A stretch of DNA of 52,711 nt from an uncultured Candidatus Saccharibacteria bacterium (GCA_947302125.1 CAMYUL010000005.1:1-52711); one strand, 5' to 3'. Shown: positions 7,494-15,625, numbered from the stretch's first letter. Program-made: numbers and translations. Notes: a model not told the origin generated them from the sequence alone.

Positions 7494-9305
7494 ATGAGTA
7501 ATATTTTAATAATTGGGAATATCTTAAAAGATGTTTATCTTCGCATGGATGAGCGTCTTAACAATTTCGAAATCGACGAGAGCGGTACGCCTTGGCTTGA
7601 TTTTGGGTTCGACGGAAGTTCTCATCAGTTCTTCCGGAGAATTAGCATTTATGGTGGAGCAGCGGTTGCGCTGGAAGTATTGAATCGTTTTGATCTTTCT
7701 GCGCGGATTGCCGGTAGCAAAATGGGTTTTGCTGGCGGCGAGATTGTCGATAATGGTCAGAAGGCCCAGAGCTATAGGTACATGCTTTGCCATGGCAACA
7801 AGATCACTTATCTCGTTCCGGACGAGCGCGAGGAGACTAAATGGGTTAATCCTGATGGGGCTGTCGACTGGATCTTCATCGATCGTTCTGCTGGTATTAC
7901 GGACGGCCTAGTTAAGGAGCTCAAGAATTTCTTGTCTATGTCTAGTCGCACTCGGGTTGCAGTCTATGCTGCCAAGGATTTGACCGACGCTGACAAGAAG
8001 CTTCTAGAAATTGCCGATATGATCTTCGCCGACAATGATCTCCCAACTGATCTTAAGTCTGATGCGTCTATTTGTTATATTTCCGATCAAGAGATTTCTC
8101 TAAACGGCCACAAGCAGGCTTGGCGCATCGAACGCACTGACCTTATGACTCATCTCACTGTCCATTCTATTATTGCTGCTTCTGTTTTCGCAGCACTGGT
8201 CAAGGATGCTTCCGTTAAGGACGCTTTGCGTTACGCTAAGATTAACGCTGAGAACTCTTCGCTTTCTGGTACTCTCGCCTTTGACAAGATTAAGTCTATT
8301 GCCGACACCCAGAAGACCGAAGAAACCGACATCCGTATGGTCGCTGCTACTATGGTAGCTGCCGGCAAGGGTATTCTCGCCGCTGACGAATCCGGTGGCA
8401 ACATTCATGGCAAGTTCGAGGCTATGATGATCCCAGACGATGAGCAGCATCGCCGCGACTATCGCAATGTCTTACTTTCCACTCCAGAATTGGAGCGCTA
8501 CGTAAATGGTGTAATTCTCTTTGACGAGACTACTCGCCAGAAAGCCGACGACGGTCGCGACTTTGTCTCTTACCTCACCGCCCATGGTATCATTCCGGGC
8601 GTCAAGGTCGACGAAGGTCTAGAGAACTTCCCGGATTCCGAAGAAAAATACACCAAGGGAATCGACGGCCTCAAGGAGCGCTTGCCTAAGTATTACGCTG
8701 CTGGCCTCCGCTTCTGCAAGTGGCGCGCTGCCTTCGAGATTGATCTCGGCCGCCCAAGCGAGATGGCCATATTAAAGAACTGTCAGCTTCTCGCCGAATA
8801 CGCTAAGATCTGCCAGGATAATAATCTCGTTCCAATTGTCGAGCCAGAAGTGGTTTATGATGGCAATTACACTATTGAGCAGTCCTCGGAAATTACCGGC
8901 AAGATTCTTGACACTTTGTTCGACGAGCTAGCCAAGGCTGGCGTCAAGCTTGACGCTACAATTCTCAAGGTCAACATGGTGCTAGCTGGCAAGAAATATC
9001 CAATTCAGTCTACTCCAGAAGAAGTTGGACGTTTCACCGCTACTATGCTCAAGTCCCACGTTCCGGAGAATGTTGCCGGTGTCGTCTTCCTTTCCGGTGG
9101 ACAGACTGTAGAACAAGCTACAAATAACTTGCAAGCCGTTATTAATAATGGTCCATTCCCATGGCCAGTTACTTTCTCATTCTCTCGTGCTTTGCAGACT
9201 CCAGCTCTCGAAGCCTGGAAGGGAAATAATGACAACACTAGTGCTGCCCAAGATGCTTTCAAGGCTCGCCTAGTCGCTAACAGCGAAGCTCTGAAGAATA
9301 AATAA
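7494..9305 (+). CDS. Degenerate PfkB-like domain fused to class I fructose-bisphosphate aldolase
   Basis: The C-terminal half, from about residue 280, is a class I fructose-bisphosphate aldolase. It shows GKGILAADES (291-300), FCKWRA with K409, IVEPEV with E450, the Schiff-base lysine K492 in ATILKVNMV, and FLSGGQ. The N-terminal 265 residues resemble a PfkB-family kinase: IGNILKDVYL and YGGAAVALEVL parallel the start of the kinase at 5758. The GAGD catalytic loop is replaced by DLMTHLTVHS, so phosphotransfer is unlikely. Total length is 603 residues against roughly 300-350 for a stand-alone class I enzyme. The aldolase part should cleave fructose 1,6-bisphosphate to triose phosphates, supplying gap. 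The kinase-like part may be a regulatory ligand sensor. The reading frame is continuous with no sign of a frameshift. Confidence 0.93.
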   Translation: MSNILIIGNILKDVYLRMDERLNNFEIDESGTPWLDFGFDGSSHQFFRRISIYGGAAVALEVLNRFDLSARIAGSKMGFAGGEIVDNGQKAQSYRYMLCHGNKITYLVPDEREETKWVNPDGAVDWIFIDRSAGITDGLVKELKNFLSMSSRTRVAVYAAKDLTDADKKLLEIADMIFADNDLPTDLKSDASICYISDQEISLNGHKQAWRIERTDLMTHLTVHSIIAASVFAALVKDASVKDALRYAKINAENSSLSGTLAFDKIKSIADTQKTEETDIRMVAATMVAAGKGILAADESGGNIHGKFEAMMIPDDEQHRRDYRNVLLSTPELERYVNGVILFDETTRQKADDGRDFVSYLTAHGIIPGVKVDEGLENFPDSEEKYTKGIDGLKERLPKYYAAGLRFCKWRAAFEIDLGRPSEMAILKNCQLLAEYAKICQDNNLVPIVEPEVVYDGNYTIEQSSEITGKILDTLFDELAKAGVKLDATILKVNMVLAGKKYPIQSTPEEVGRFTATMLKSHVPENVAGVVFLSGGQTVEQATNNLQAVINNGPFPWPVTFSFSRALQTPALEAWKGNNDNTSAAQDAFKARLVANSEALKNK

Positions 9306-9334
9306 TTTAGTTTCGCAATCGGCTTTTCTCACGT

Positions 9335-9417
9335 CAAATAAAAATAACTTCTGTTCGTCGGTTCTGCGCCGCGGCTGGGACGCGTACTCGAACCGGAACA
9401 GGAGTTATTTTTATTTG
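9335..9417. terminator. Long hairpin between convergent genes, probable bidirectional terminator
   Basis: Nearly perfect arms of about 28 nt face each other (CAAATAAAAATAACT with AGTTATTTTTATTTG, extended by CTGTTC with GAACAG and CGGTTC with GAACCG), with one wobble and a 2-nt bulge. The A/T outer stem gives a U-run in both directions. It fills the gap between the aldolase fusion and rplY. Confidence 0.6.
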
Positions 9418-9448
9418 GTTCGAAAAATGATTACGAAGACTAAATTAT

Positions 9449-10135
9449 TTATTCTTCAGTTTTTTCAGCTTCGCCTTCAGCAGCAGGAGCAGCTTCTTCA
9501 GCAGCAGGAGCAGCTTCTTCAGCGGCTTCAGCAGCAGCCTTATCGGCAGCTTCACGAGCAGCAGCCTCAGCGGCTGGATCGTAAAGGTTAGCAACGATTT
9601 GCTCAGCATCTAGCTCTTTGTCAGCGAGCTCGACACCCTTAGGAAGAACGATGTCGGAAATAGTAATCTTGTCATCAAGTGTAGCAAGCTTAGAAACATC
9701 AACAGTGAGTTCTTTTGGAAGATCTGCAGGCTTAGCCTTAACTTCAACCTCTTCCATAACCTGGAGGATAGCATAATGTAATTTGTTAGCCTCGGAAGTT
9801 TCAAAGCCGACGAGTACGATAGGCGTGGTAGCTTCAACAGCCTTGTCAGCGGATACGGCTTGGAACTCAACGTTCATAATTTTACGAGAAACTGGATCAA
9901 CCTGGACATCCTTAACGATTGCCATGGTAGACTTGCCATCAACGGTAAGATCGATGGTGGAGTGGTAACCAGCAGCGCGTAATACTTTCTCGGTGTCGTT
10001 GTAAGTAGACTGGGCTAGAATTGGCTCGTTCTTATCGCCATAAACGACGGATGGAATGAACCCATCGGCGCGGATAGCGCTAAGTTTTTTGCCAGTAGCG
10101 GTTCTTTTGTCTAGAGATAGTTTGTTTTCAGACAT
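9449..10135 (-). CDS. rplY: 50S ribosomal protein L25 (TL5/CTC type)
   Basis: A 5S-rRNA-binding ribosomal protein. The N-terminal domain has the family pattern (KRTATGKKLSAIRADGFIPSV, VVYGDKN) and the C-terminal TL5/CTC beta-domain follows to about residue 185. The last 40 or so residues are an Ala/Glu-rich acidic tail that includes two copies of a 7-residue unit. Total length is 228 residues, as expected for the long form. It lies 13 nt downstream of rpmA in the same orientation. Confidence 0.93.
   Translation of the reverse strand: MSENKLSLDKRTATGKKLSAIRADGFIPSVVYGDKNEPILAQSTYNDTEKVLRAAGYHSTIDLTVDGKSTMAIVKDVQVDPVSRKIMNVEFQAVSADKAVEATTPIVLVGFETSEANKLHYAILQVMEEVEVKAKPADLPKELTVDVSKLATLDDKITISDIVLPKGVELADKELDAEQIVANLYDPAAEAAAREAADKAAAEAAEEAAPAAEEAAPAAEGEAEKTEE
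9478..9519. repeat. Two exact 21-bp direct repeats in the rplY tail
   Basis: Positions 9478-9498 and 9499-9519 are identical. In the protein they encode a repeated Glu-Glu-Ala-Ala-Pro-Ala-Ala unit of the acidic tail, probably from slippage expansion. Confidence 0.85.
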
Positions 10136-10148
10136 TTTGTTCCTTTCT

Positions 10149-10421
10149 TTATCTTACTTCAACTCTTACACGAGGTACTGAGCGACCAGAAAAATGGGTC
10201 TTCTTGGTTTTGACAAAAGTAACAACACCATCTTTTGCGGCATGGATGGTAAAGTTGCGGGACATATATGTGCCAGGTCCTGCAATCTTGGTGCTACCAG
10301 TTTGGCGAACTAGGACTTCACCGTTTTTTACTTTCTGGCCACCAAAGCGCTTTACACCGAGGCGCTGGCCAGCATTGTTGTGGATATTCTTGGCGGTACC
10401 GCCAGCTTTCACATGTGACAT
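10149..10421 (-). CDS. rpmA: 50S ribosomal protein L27
   Basis: The 90-residue protein has the L27 core: AGGTAKNIHNNAGQRLGVKRFGG, and an RQTGSTKIAGPGTYM stretch. Its N terminus (MSHVKAGGTA) lacks the short cleavable extension found in Firmicutes. L27 is usually next to L21 (rplU), which is absent here. Instead it sits between a methyltransferase gene and rplY, with a purine-rich RBS overlapping the upstream stop. Confidence 0.95.
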   Translation of the reverse strand: MSHVKAGGTAKNIHNNAGQRLGVKRFGGQKVKNGEVLVRQTGSTKIAGPGTYMSRNFTIHAAKDGVVTFVKTKKTHFSGRSVPRVRVEVR

Positions 10422-10422
10422 A

Positions 10423-11673
10423 TTATTTCTTCCTTAATACTATTATTTCCCGAGCCACTACCTGACCATCCCTATAGTATAAGAGATCGTCTTGACTCAG
10501 ATTTCTAAACTTTAATACATTATACCCCAGCTTGTCGACTTCGTCAAGTATTTTTAACCTATCATATTGATTATTTGGCCTCTGCCAAGCTGGAATAGCC
10601 ATTACAACCGGCGTTTTAGCCTTAATCTGGGGCGCAAGGTTCTTCAAAAACCCAATAATTATCGCCTTGCACTCTTGTTTCACTGTCTTTAGCTTAATAT
10701 CAACCGGAGCCTGCGACATCGGTGGCCCGAGATATCCTTCACAAGCGATCGCATCAATCGGCTGCTCCCAGGTAAAGCTCGTTGCATCCCCAACAGAAAC
10801 TGTAAATTTATTTTCCGACGAATTTGCAAGCGACAGCTTGCAAGCTGAGCCCAAGAGCTTGCGGGCTGTGGGTGTGGGGTGCCCGCACCCGTCAAGCTCT
10901 TGGCGCGAAGCCGAGGAGGAAGGGAAATTTACAGTTTCTGTTAATGCCTGTAAGTTTTTCTCAGAAAACCCGACGATGCGCTCGGAAATATCTGTACCGT
11001 ATGCTTTATATCCCATCAGCATTGCCTCTTGCAAAACTACCCCAGTTCCACAGAACGGATCAAGCACGGTGGCACCAGTTTTAAGCGGTCCGCACAGATT
11101 GATTAAAATTTGGGCCAACTTTGGCGGTAGCATCCCAACTTTTGCATCTCTAGCTGGACGTTTTTGGTCGCGATCGCGGTAGGCATTGATATTTTGTACG
11201 CCGATTCCGATAAACCAGCGCTTCTCATATTTAACTAGCTCGATATGTCCAGGCTTCTCGCCTAGCTGGTTATGAAACACCGAGGCGGAGGACAAGTCGG
11301 CAGTCTTGTTTGGGATGACCCGAGCCGAGCGGCCAGCCTTCTTCAAAATGCGCTTAAGTCTCAAGGCTTCGCCCTGAGCTCCGCGCGCCGAAGCATTCCG
11401 AGAATAATCTGATACGCCTATGACATATTTACCAGAAAAGTCAATAGAGGCCAAGTATTGTTCCGGGTTGGAAAATTTACCAAACTCAGACAATTCCTTA
11501 GCGATCTTAATCGTCCCACCAAGTCTAGCAATATTTGGTTCTTTTTCAGAGGTAAATTCCGCAAGTGCTGAGCCGTTTTTTGGCATCGACAAAATCGAAA
11601 CGTCAGAAAATTGGCTTTCAAGTTCCGCGACGGATAAGAGCGGTTGTCTACCTAAAATTGCTAAATATTGCAT
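10423..11673 (-). CDS. Trm11-like RNA methyltransferase carrying a palindromic insertion
   Basis: A 416-residue putative tRNA guanine N2-methyltransferase. The Rossmann SAM site is DPFCGTGVVLQEA with an acidic YGTDIS strand end. The next conserved block (ACEGYLGPP) occupies the position of the N/D-PP-Y/F catalytic motif. The N-terminal 150 or so residues resemble the Trm11 N-terminal extension and THUMP-like region. Between the TDIS strand and the FTVSVGDA strand there is an insert of about 50 residues rich in Ser, Gly, Pro and Cys. It is encoded by a GC-rich nested palindrome (10792-10942) that keeps the frame open. The start follows a leaderless-type -10 box. Confidence 0.75.
   Translation of the reverse strand: MQYLAILGRQPLLSVAELESQFSDVSILSMPKNGSALAEFTSEKEPNIARLGGTIKIAKELSEFGKFSNPEQYLASIDFSGKYVIGVSDYSRNASARGAQGEALRLKRILKKAGRSARVIPNKTADLSSASVFHNQLGEKPGHIELVKYEKRWFIGIGVQNINAYRDRDQKRPARDAKVGMLPPKLAQILINLCGPLKTGATVLDPFCGTGVVLQEAMLMGYKAYGTDISERIVGFSEKNLQALTETVNFPSSSASRQELDGCGHPTPTARKLLGSACKLSLANSSENKFTVSVGDATSFTWEQPIDAIACEGYLGPPMSQAPVDIKLKTVKQECKAIIIGFLKNLAPQIKAKTPVVMAIPAWQRPNNQYDRLKILDEVDKLGYNVLKFRNLSQDDLLYYRDGQVVAREIIVLRKK
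10792..10942. repeat. 151-bp nested palindromic element inside a coding gene
   Basis: Outer arms are an 18-bp perfect inverted repeat (10792-10809, 10925-10942). Inside is an 11-bp perfect pair CCAAGAGCTTG (10851-10861) with CAAGCTCTTGG (10893-10903), and inside that further GC-rich self-complementary segments such as GCGGGC with GCCCGC. The base composition differs sharply from the surrounding gene. Confidence 0.75.
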
Positions 11674-11681
11674 ATGCTACC

Positions 11682-11687
11682 ATTATA
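11682..11687 (-). promoter_or_regulatory. -10 promoter for the Trm11-like gene, leaderless geometry
   Basis: On the minus strand TATAAT lies 8 nt before the ATG at 11673. It is only 13 bases from the opposing -10 box of the ABC transporter, so the two promoters overlap back to back. Confidence 0.55.
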
Positions 11688-11700
11688 CCATAAATTATGT

Positions 11701-11706
11701 TATAAT
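11701..11706 (+). promoter_or_regulatory. -10 promoter for the ABC exporter, leaderless geometry
   Basis: TATAAT preceded by TATGT ends 7 nt before the ATG at 11714. This fixes the start there rather than at in-frame ATGs farther upstream inside the divergent gene. Confidence 0.6.
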
Positions 11707-11713
11707 AACAGAC

Positions 11714-13492
11714 ATGACAAAGCAAAAGAGCAATACTAGGCGGACTCTGTCATATTTTTGGGCCGCCACCAAGAAAACTAAGTGGTTCTTAGTTGGTGCA
11801 CTCATCACTACCCCACTAGTCTTTATCTTCCGAGCAATTTGCACGCTTCTTTTTGCTGAAATGATTGAAGGACTAACTAGAGGCTATTCTCAGCAGGAAT
11901 TACTTGACAACGTTTTGCCACTCGGTATTACTTTCCTAGCACTTGAAGTTACTCGCAGTCTTATCCTTGGCCCAGTTCGACTATACTGTGTCTGGCAAGG
12001 TGAGCTGCACGCTCTCTATGATCTTGGCAACCAATGTTTTGATACTATTGCTGCGCAATCGATGCAGTTCCATTCCAACCGTTTTTCCGGCTCTTTGGTC
12101 TCCCAGGTCAACCGGTTTATTAGCGCTTACGAAAGATTTGCCGATGAAGTCATCTGGAACATTTTCCCAGTTATCCTCGATGTGGGTATGATCCTAATTA
12201 TTATGACTCCGCGTGCACCGCTATTCTCGCTTACCTTAGTGATATTTGTAATTCTATTCCTAATTGTTTCCACGATTTGGTCCAAGCGCATTGCGCCACT
12301 TAACGAGCACGAGGCTAGCATGAATAACCGCCGCACTGGCCAGCTGGCTGATTCGATTACAAATATTGCCGCCGTCAAAGCCTATGCGCGCGAGGGCTTC
12401 GAGCATCAGCGTTTCAAGAAGTATCAGAGGCAAGTTTTTGACGCGTCACACGCCGTTTTGATCGCCGACACAAAGAGAAATTACACCTTTGATACATTAA
12501 TTCTGCTCGTAAACGTCGCGATTGTTTTCTTTGTTATCTTCGGGCAACATACTTTCGGACTTGCGATTGCTACACTGGTCCTAATTGGTAATTATACTGG
12601 CACGATTATGTCTGACATGTGGGACGTACACTCGGTTTATAAGACTATGAACCGCGTCTTTGGCGATGCGAAGGAAATGACCGAGATTCTCGACATGGAT
12701 GACGATGTGGTCGATGCCGAGAATGCTGTGCCACTCAAAATTACTAAGAGCAAAATTGACTTTAACGATGTTTTCTTCAAGCATCCAGACGCTAGGGAAA
12801 CAATTTTCGAGAACTTTTCTCTAACCATCAACCCGGGCGAGCGTATTGGCCTGGTTGGTGTTTCCGGATCTGGTAAGACTACACTTACCAAGTTATTGTT
12901 GCGCTTTGCTGATGTTAATAAGGGCGAGATTTTAATCGACGGCCAGAATATTAGAAATGTCACTCAAAAAACTCTGCGTGAGGGGATTGCTTACGTCCCT
13001 CAGGAAACTGCGCTCTTCCACCGCAGTATTGCTGAGAATATTGCCTACAGTAGACCAAACGCTACTGCCGCAGAAATCGAGCGTGCAGCCAAACTTGCTA
13101 ATGCCCACGAGTTTATTAAGGATTTGCCAGATGGCTACGATACGCTAGTTGGCGAACGTGGCGTCAAGCTTTCTGGTGGTCAGCGCCAGCGAGTAGCGAT
13201 TGCTCGCGCTATTTTGAAAGATGCTCCAATCCTCGTTCTCGACGAGGCTACCTCCGCGCTCGACTCAGAGTCCGAGGCTTTGATTCAAGGAGCCTTAAAT
13301 GAACTCATGAAAAATCGTACTAGTATTGTAATTGCTCACCGCTTATCGACCGTGGCTAGCCTTGATCGTATTGTCGTATTGAAGGACGGCAAGATTGTTG
13401 AGCAGGGAACTCACAAAGAGCTTATTGCCAAAAACGGCGAATATAGCAAGCTCTGGTCTCGCCAGTCAGGTGCGTTCCTCGAAGAAAAGTAG
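11714..13492 (+). CDS. ABC exporter, fused permease and ATPase
   Basis: A 592-residue half-transporter of the multidrug/lipid exporter type that would act as a dimer in the cytoplasmic membrane. The first 340 residues or so contain about six membrane segments. The ATPase follows with Walker A GVSGSGKTT (about 382-390), signature LSGGQRQR (about 485) and Walker B ILVLDEAT (about 505). The substrate is not predictable. The frame is open upstream to 11420, but that extension would lie inside the divergent gene and lacks a promoter. The ATG seven bases after a -10 box is preferred. rarA starts 16 nt downstream with its own promoter. Confidence 0.92.
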   Translation: MTKQKSNTRRTLSYFWAATKKTKWFLVGALITTPLVFIFRAICTLLFAEMIEGLTRGYSQQELLDNVLPLGITFLALEVTRSLILGPVRLYCVWQGELHALYDLGNQCFDTIAAQSMQFHSNRFSGSLVSQVNRFISAYERFADEVIWNIFPVILDVGMILIIMTPRAPLFSLTLVIFVILFLIVSTIWSKRIAPLNEHEASMNNRRTGQLADSITNIAAVKAYAREGFEHQRFKKYQRQVFDASHAVLIADTKRNYTFDTLILLVNVAIVFFVIFGQHTFGLAIATLVLIGNYTGTIMSDMWDVHSVYKTMNRVFGDAKEMTEILDMDDDVVDAENAVPLKITKSKIDFNDVFFKHPDARETIFENFSLTINPGERIGLVGVSGSGKTTLTKLLLRFADVNKGEILIDGQNIRNVTQKTLREGIAYVPQETALFHRSIAENIAYSRPNATAAEIERAAKLANAHEFIKDLPDGYDTLVGERGVKLSGGQRQRVAIARAILKDAPILVLDEATSALDSESEALIQGALNELMKNRTSIVIAHRLSTVASLDRIVVLKDGKIVEQGTHKELIAKNGEYSKLWSRQSGAFLEEK

Positions 13493-13498
13493 TATAAT
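13493..13498 (+). promoter_or_regulatory. -10 promoter for rarA, leaderless geometry
   Basis: TATAAT overlaps the stop region of the ABC exporter and ends 9 nt before the rarA ATG. Confidence 0.5.
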
Positions 13499-13507
13499 AT
13501 ATTATAT

Positions 13508-14713
13508 ATGGATGAGGAGAAGAATCGCCGGCCACTTGCCGAGCGTATGCGCCCACAGTCATTAGCCGAAGTCATCGGCCAAGATGAGATTATTGGTGAT
13601 GGCAAGATTTTGACGGAAATCGTCAAAAAAGGCGAGCCAGTCAACCTGATTTTCTGGGGCCCTCCCGGTACTGGCAAGACTACACTTGCACGTATTTTAG
13701 CCAAGGAATACAAGGCGGATTTTGTCGAGCTCTCTGCCGTTACTAGCGGCAAAAAAGACATCGAAAAGGTTGTTGAGCGCGCCAAGCAAAATTGGAATTT
13801 GCAGACTCGTACCGTTTTATTCGTGGATGAAATCCATCGTTTTAACAAGGCTCAGCAGGATGCATTTTTGCCGCACGTAGAGTCCGGACTAATCATTCTA
13901 ATTGGCGCCACTACCGAGAATCCAAGTTTCGAAGTAATCTCTCCGCTGCTTTCTCGTTCGCGGGTTGTGATTGTTTCACCTTTGTCAAAAGACAGTATTA
14001 AAAAAGTTGTTGAGCGCGCCATTAAGGCCGAGAAGGCCACGAAGCGCGTTACTAAGAAGGCTATCGATTACCTCGCGGAACTTTCTGGTGGCGATGCCAG
14101 GAGCGCGCTTGGCGATCTAGAACTAGCGCTTTCTCTCGCTCAGAAAGTTGACGAGAATGTTGTTAAAGAAGCCGCCGGCAAGAAAGTTCCTGGCTATGAC
14201 AAGTCCGGAGACAATCATTACGATAATATTTCCGCCTTTATTAAATCGATGCGTGGCGGCGATGTCGATGCGACGCTTTATTATCTTGCGCGCATGGTTG
14301 AAGCTGGCGAAGATCCGAAATTTATCGCGCGCCGCATGGTGGTTTTTGCTTCGGAGGACATTGGTCTGGCTGGTGGTGGCGCCTTAAATCTTGCCGTCTC
14401 GGCTTTTGAAGCTGTCGAGCGTATCGGTATGCCAGAAGGGGGAATCGTATTAAGTCATGTCGCAATTACTTTGGCTAAATGTCGTAAGAATCGCGATTCG
14501 ATTGATGCTTGGTATAAGGCTCAGGACCTAGCTAGAAACTCCATGGGGCTTCCAGTGCCGGTCCATCTTCGCAATGCTCCAACCAAGCTTATGAAGGATC
14601 TGGGCTTTGGCAAAGGCCAAAAGTGGGAGGCTGGGTTCCACTTAGACAAAAGTTATTTACCAGAAGAAATTAAAAACCAAAAAATCTTCATTGAGCGCAA
14701 TTTGCAAAAATAG
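13508..14713 (+). CDS. rarA: Replication-associated recombination protein A (AAA+ ATPase)
   Basis: RarA/MgsA acts at stalled replication forks. The 401-residue protein starts with the typical PLAERMRPQSLAEVIGQ block, has Walker A GPPGTGKTT at residues 51-59, Walker B VLFVDEIHRFN, and sensor 1 GATTENPSFE. The C-terminal part has the MgsA/RarA domain, including the SAFIKSMRGGDVDA segment. Length and domain order are normal. Confidence 0.95.
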   Translation: MDEEKNRRPLAERMRPQSLAEVIGQDEIIGDGKILTEIVKKGEPVNLIFWGPPGTGKTTLARILAKEYKADFVELSAVTSGKKDIEKVVERAKQNWNLQTRTVLFVDEIHRFNKAQQDAFLPHVESGLIILIGATTENPSFEVISPLLSRSRVVIVSPLSKDSIKKVVERAIKAEKATKRVTKKAIDYLAELSGGDARSALGDLELALSLAQKVDENVVKEAAGKKVPGYDKSGDNHYDNISAFIKSMRGGDVDATLYYLARMVEAGEDPKFIARRMVVFASEDIGLAGGGALNLAVSAFEAVERIGMPEGGIVLSHVAITLAKCRKNRDSIDAWYKAQDLARNSMGLPVPVHLRNAPTKLMKDLGFGKGQKWEAGFHLDKSYLPEEIKNQKIFIERNLQK

Positions 14714-14724
14714 CTGAATTGTGA

Positions 14725-14730
14725 TATAAT
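14725..14730 (+). promoter_or_regulatory. Promoter upstream of upp and its upstream ORF
   Basis: TATAAT lies 10 nt before a short upstream ORF and 48 nt before upp. The short ORF would begin at or very near the 5' end of the mRNA. Confidence 0.5.
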
Positions 14731-14740
14731 TATAAGCAGT

Positions 14741-14782
14741 ATGGCGGGGTCGCACTTTAAAAAAGGAGGGCTTCTTTTATGA
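14741..14782 (+). CDS. 13-codon upstream ORF overlapping upp start
   Basis: ATG at 14741 encodes MAGSHFKKGGLLL, then TGA at 14780-14782. The upp ATG (14779-14781) overlaps it as ATGA, and the upp Shine-Dalgarno AGGAGG is inside the small ORF. The ATG sits at the leaderless position after a -10 box. It may set upp translation by coupling. Coding cannot be proven from one genome. Confidence 0.4.
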   Translation: MAGSHFKKGGLLL

Positions 14783-15480
14783 ATAAAGTAAAAACGATGG
14801 CAATGGCTAAGGACTTAGTTGTGGATTATCCAGAAGTTAAATATTTAGACACGACCCATATTCTTGGGAAAGAGTATCCAGTGCTAGTTCATAAAATCGA
14901 TCAAATTAGAGACAAGAATGTTCCGAGTTCTACTTTTCAGACAATTGTGGACGAGATCACCACGATCGAGCTGGTAGAGGCGACAAGGAATTTCAAGCTC
15001 GAAGAGTATGAGATTGAGACACCGATTTGCGAAATGGTCGGCCACAGGATTTCTGGCAAGAAGATGGTCTTTGCGCCAATTATGAGGGCTGGGCTAGGTA
15101 TGGCTCCGGCGGCAAAACGCTTATACCCTCAATCGCGCATTGGACATATCGGCATGTATCGTGACGAGGAAACATCCAGGCCAGTTAAATACTACTGGAA
15201 GATGCCTAAAGATATTGAGAATAGGATGGTTTTTGTCCTGGATCCCATGTTAGCCACAGGCGGCAGTGCCGACGCTGCTATTTCCGAGCTAAAGCATCTC
15301 GGGTGCAAATCCATCAAGTTTGTCGGCATTATTGCTGCGCCTCAGGGCATTGATGTCTTGCAGCGGAATCATCCTGATGTTGATATCTACGTTGGCGCCG
15401 TCGATTTAGGACTCAATAAGGACAATTACATCGTTCCTGGTCTCGGTGATGCGGGCGACCGTATCTTTGGGACTAAGTAA
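14779..15480 (+). CDS. upp: Uracil phosphoribosyltransferase
   Basis: It salvages uracil with PRPP to give UMP in the cytosol. The 233-residue protein has LVHKIDQIRDK (family N-terminal helix), APIMRAGLGM, and the PRPP loop VFVLDPMLATGGSADAA near residues 152-166. The C-terminal uracil-binding stretch is VPGLGDAGDRIFGTK. It carries about 35 extra N-terminal residues relative to typical enzymes. An AGGAGG at 14764-14769 supports the start. A strong terminator follows. Confidence 0.95.
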   Translation: MNKVKTMAMAKDLVVDYPEVKYLDTTHILGKEYPVLVHKIDQIRDKNVPSSTFQTIVDEITTIELVEATRNFKLEEYEIETPICEMVGHRISGKKMVFAPIMRAGLGMAPAAKRLYPQSRIGHIGMYRDEETSRPVKYYWKMPKDIENRMVFVLDPMLATGGSADAAISELKHLGCKSIKFVGIIAAPQGIDVLQRNHPDVDIYVGAVDLGLNKDNYIVPGLGDAGDRIFGTK

Positions 15481-15497
15481 ATTCCCTCCATACTATC

Positions 15498-15526
15498 GGC
15501 CGCGGACTAAAGTTCGCGGCCTTTTT
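15498..15526 (+). terminator. Intrinsic terminator of upp
   Basis: A 7-bp GC-rich stem (GGCCGCG with CGCGGCC), a 10-nt loop and a T5 run follow the upp stop directly. Confidence 0.9.
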
Positions 15527-15533
15527 CTTGCAC

Positions 15534-15548
15534 AAAAAAAGATTACCC
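15534..15548 (-). terminator. 3' trailer arm of tRNA-Phe pairing with its 5' leader
   Basis: On the minus strand, trailer GGGTAATCTT (15548-15539) is the exact complement of leader AAGATTACCC (15651-15642) and runs into T7. The stem would enclose the whole tRNA and act as an intrinsic terminator with the tRNA as its loop. Confidence 0.55.
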
Positions 15549-15549
15549 G

Positions 15550-15625
15550 TGGTGGCTCCGACTGGACTTGAACCAGTGACACAAGGCTCTTCAGGCCTCT
15601 GCTCTACCAACTGAGCTACAGAGCC
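15550..15625 (-). tRNA. tRNA-Phe(GAA)
   Basis: All four arms fold. The acceptor GGCTCTG pairs with CGGAGCC, D arm GCTC with GAGC, anticodon loop CTGAAGA gives GAA, and T arm ACTGG with CCAGT has a normal TTCAAGT loop. Discriminator A and an encoded CCA follow. Confidence 0.97.

Noticed and set aside
11420-11713. Upstream in-frame extension of the ABC exporter
   Set aside because: It lies inside the divergent Trm11-like gene, and a -10 box plus ATG at 11714 gives a normal exporter N terminus.
14741-14782. Riboswitch in the upp leader
   Set aside because: The leader is only about 40 nt with no stable fold that I can see. The overlapping small ORF explains the conserved-looking sequence better.
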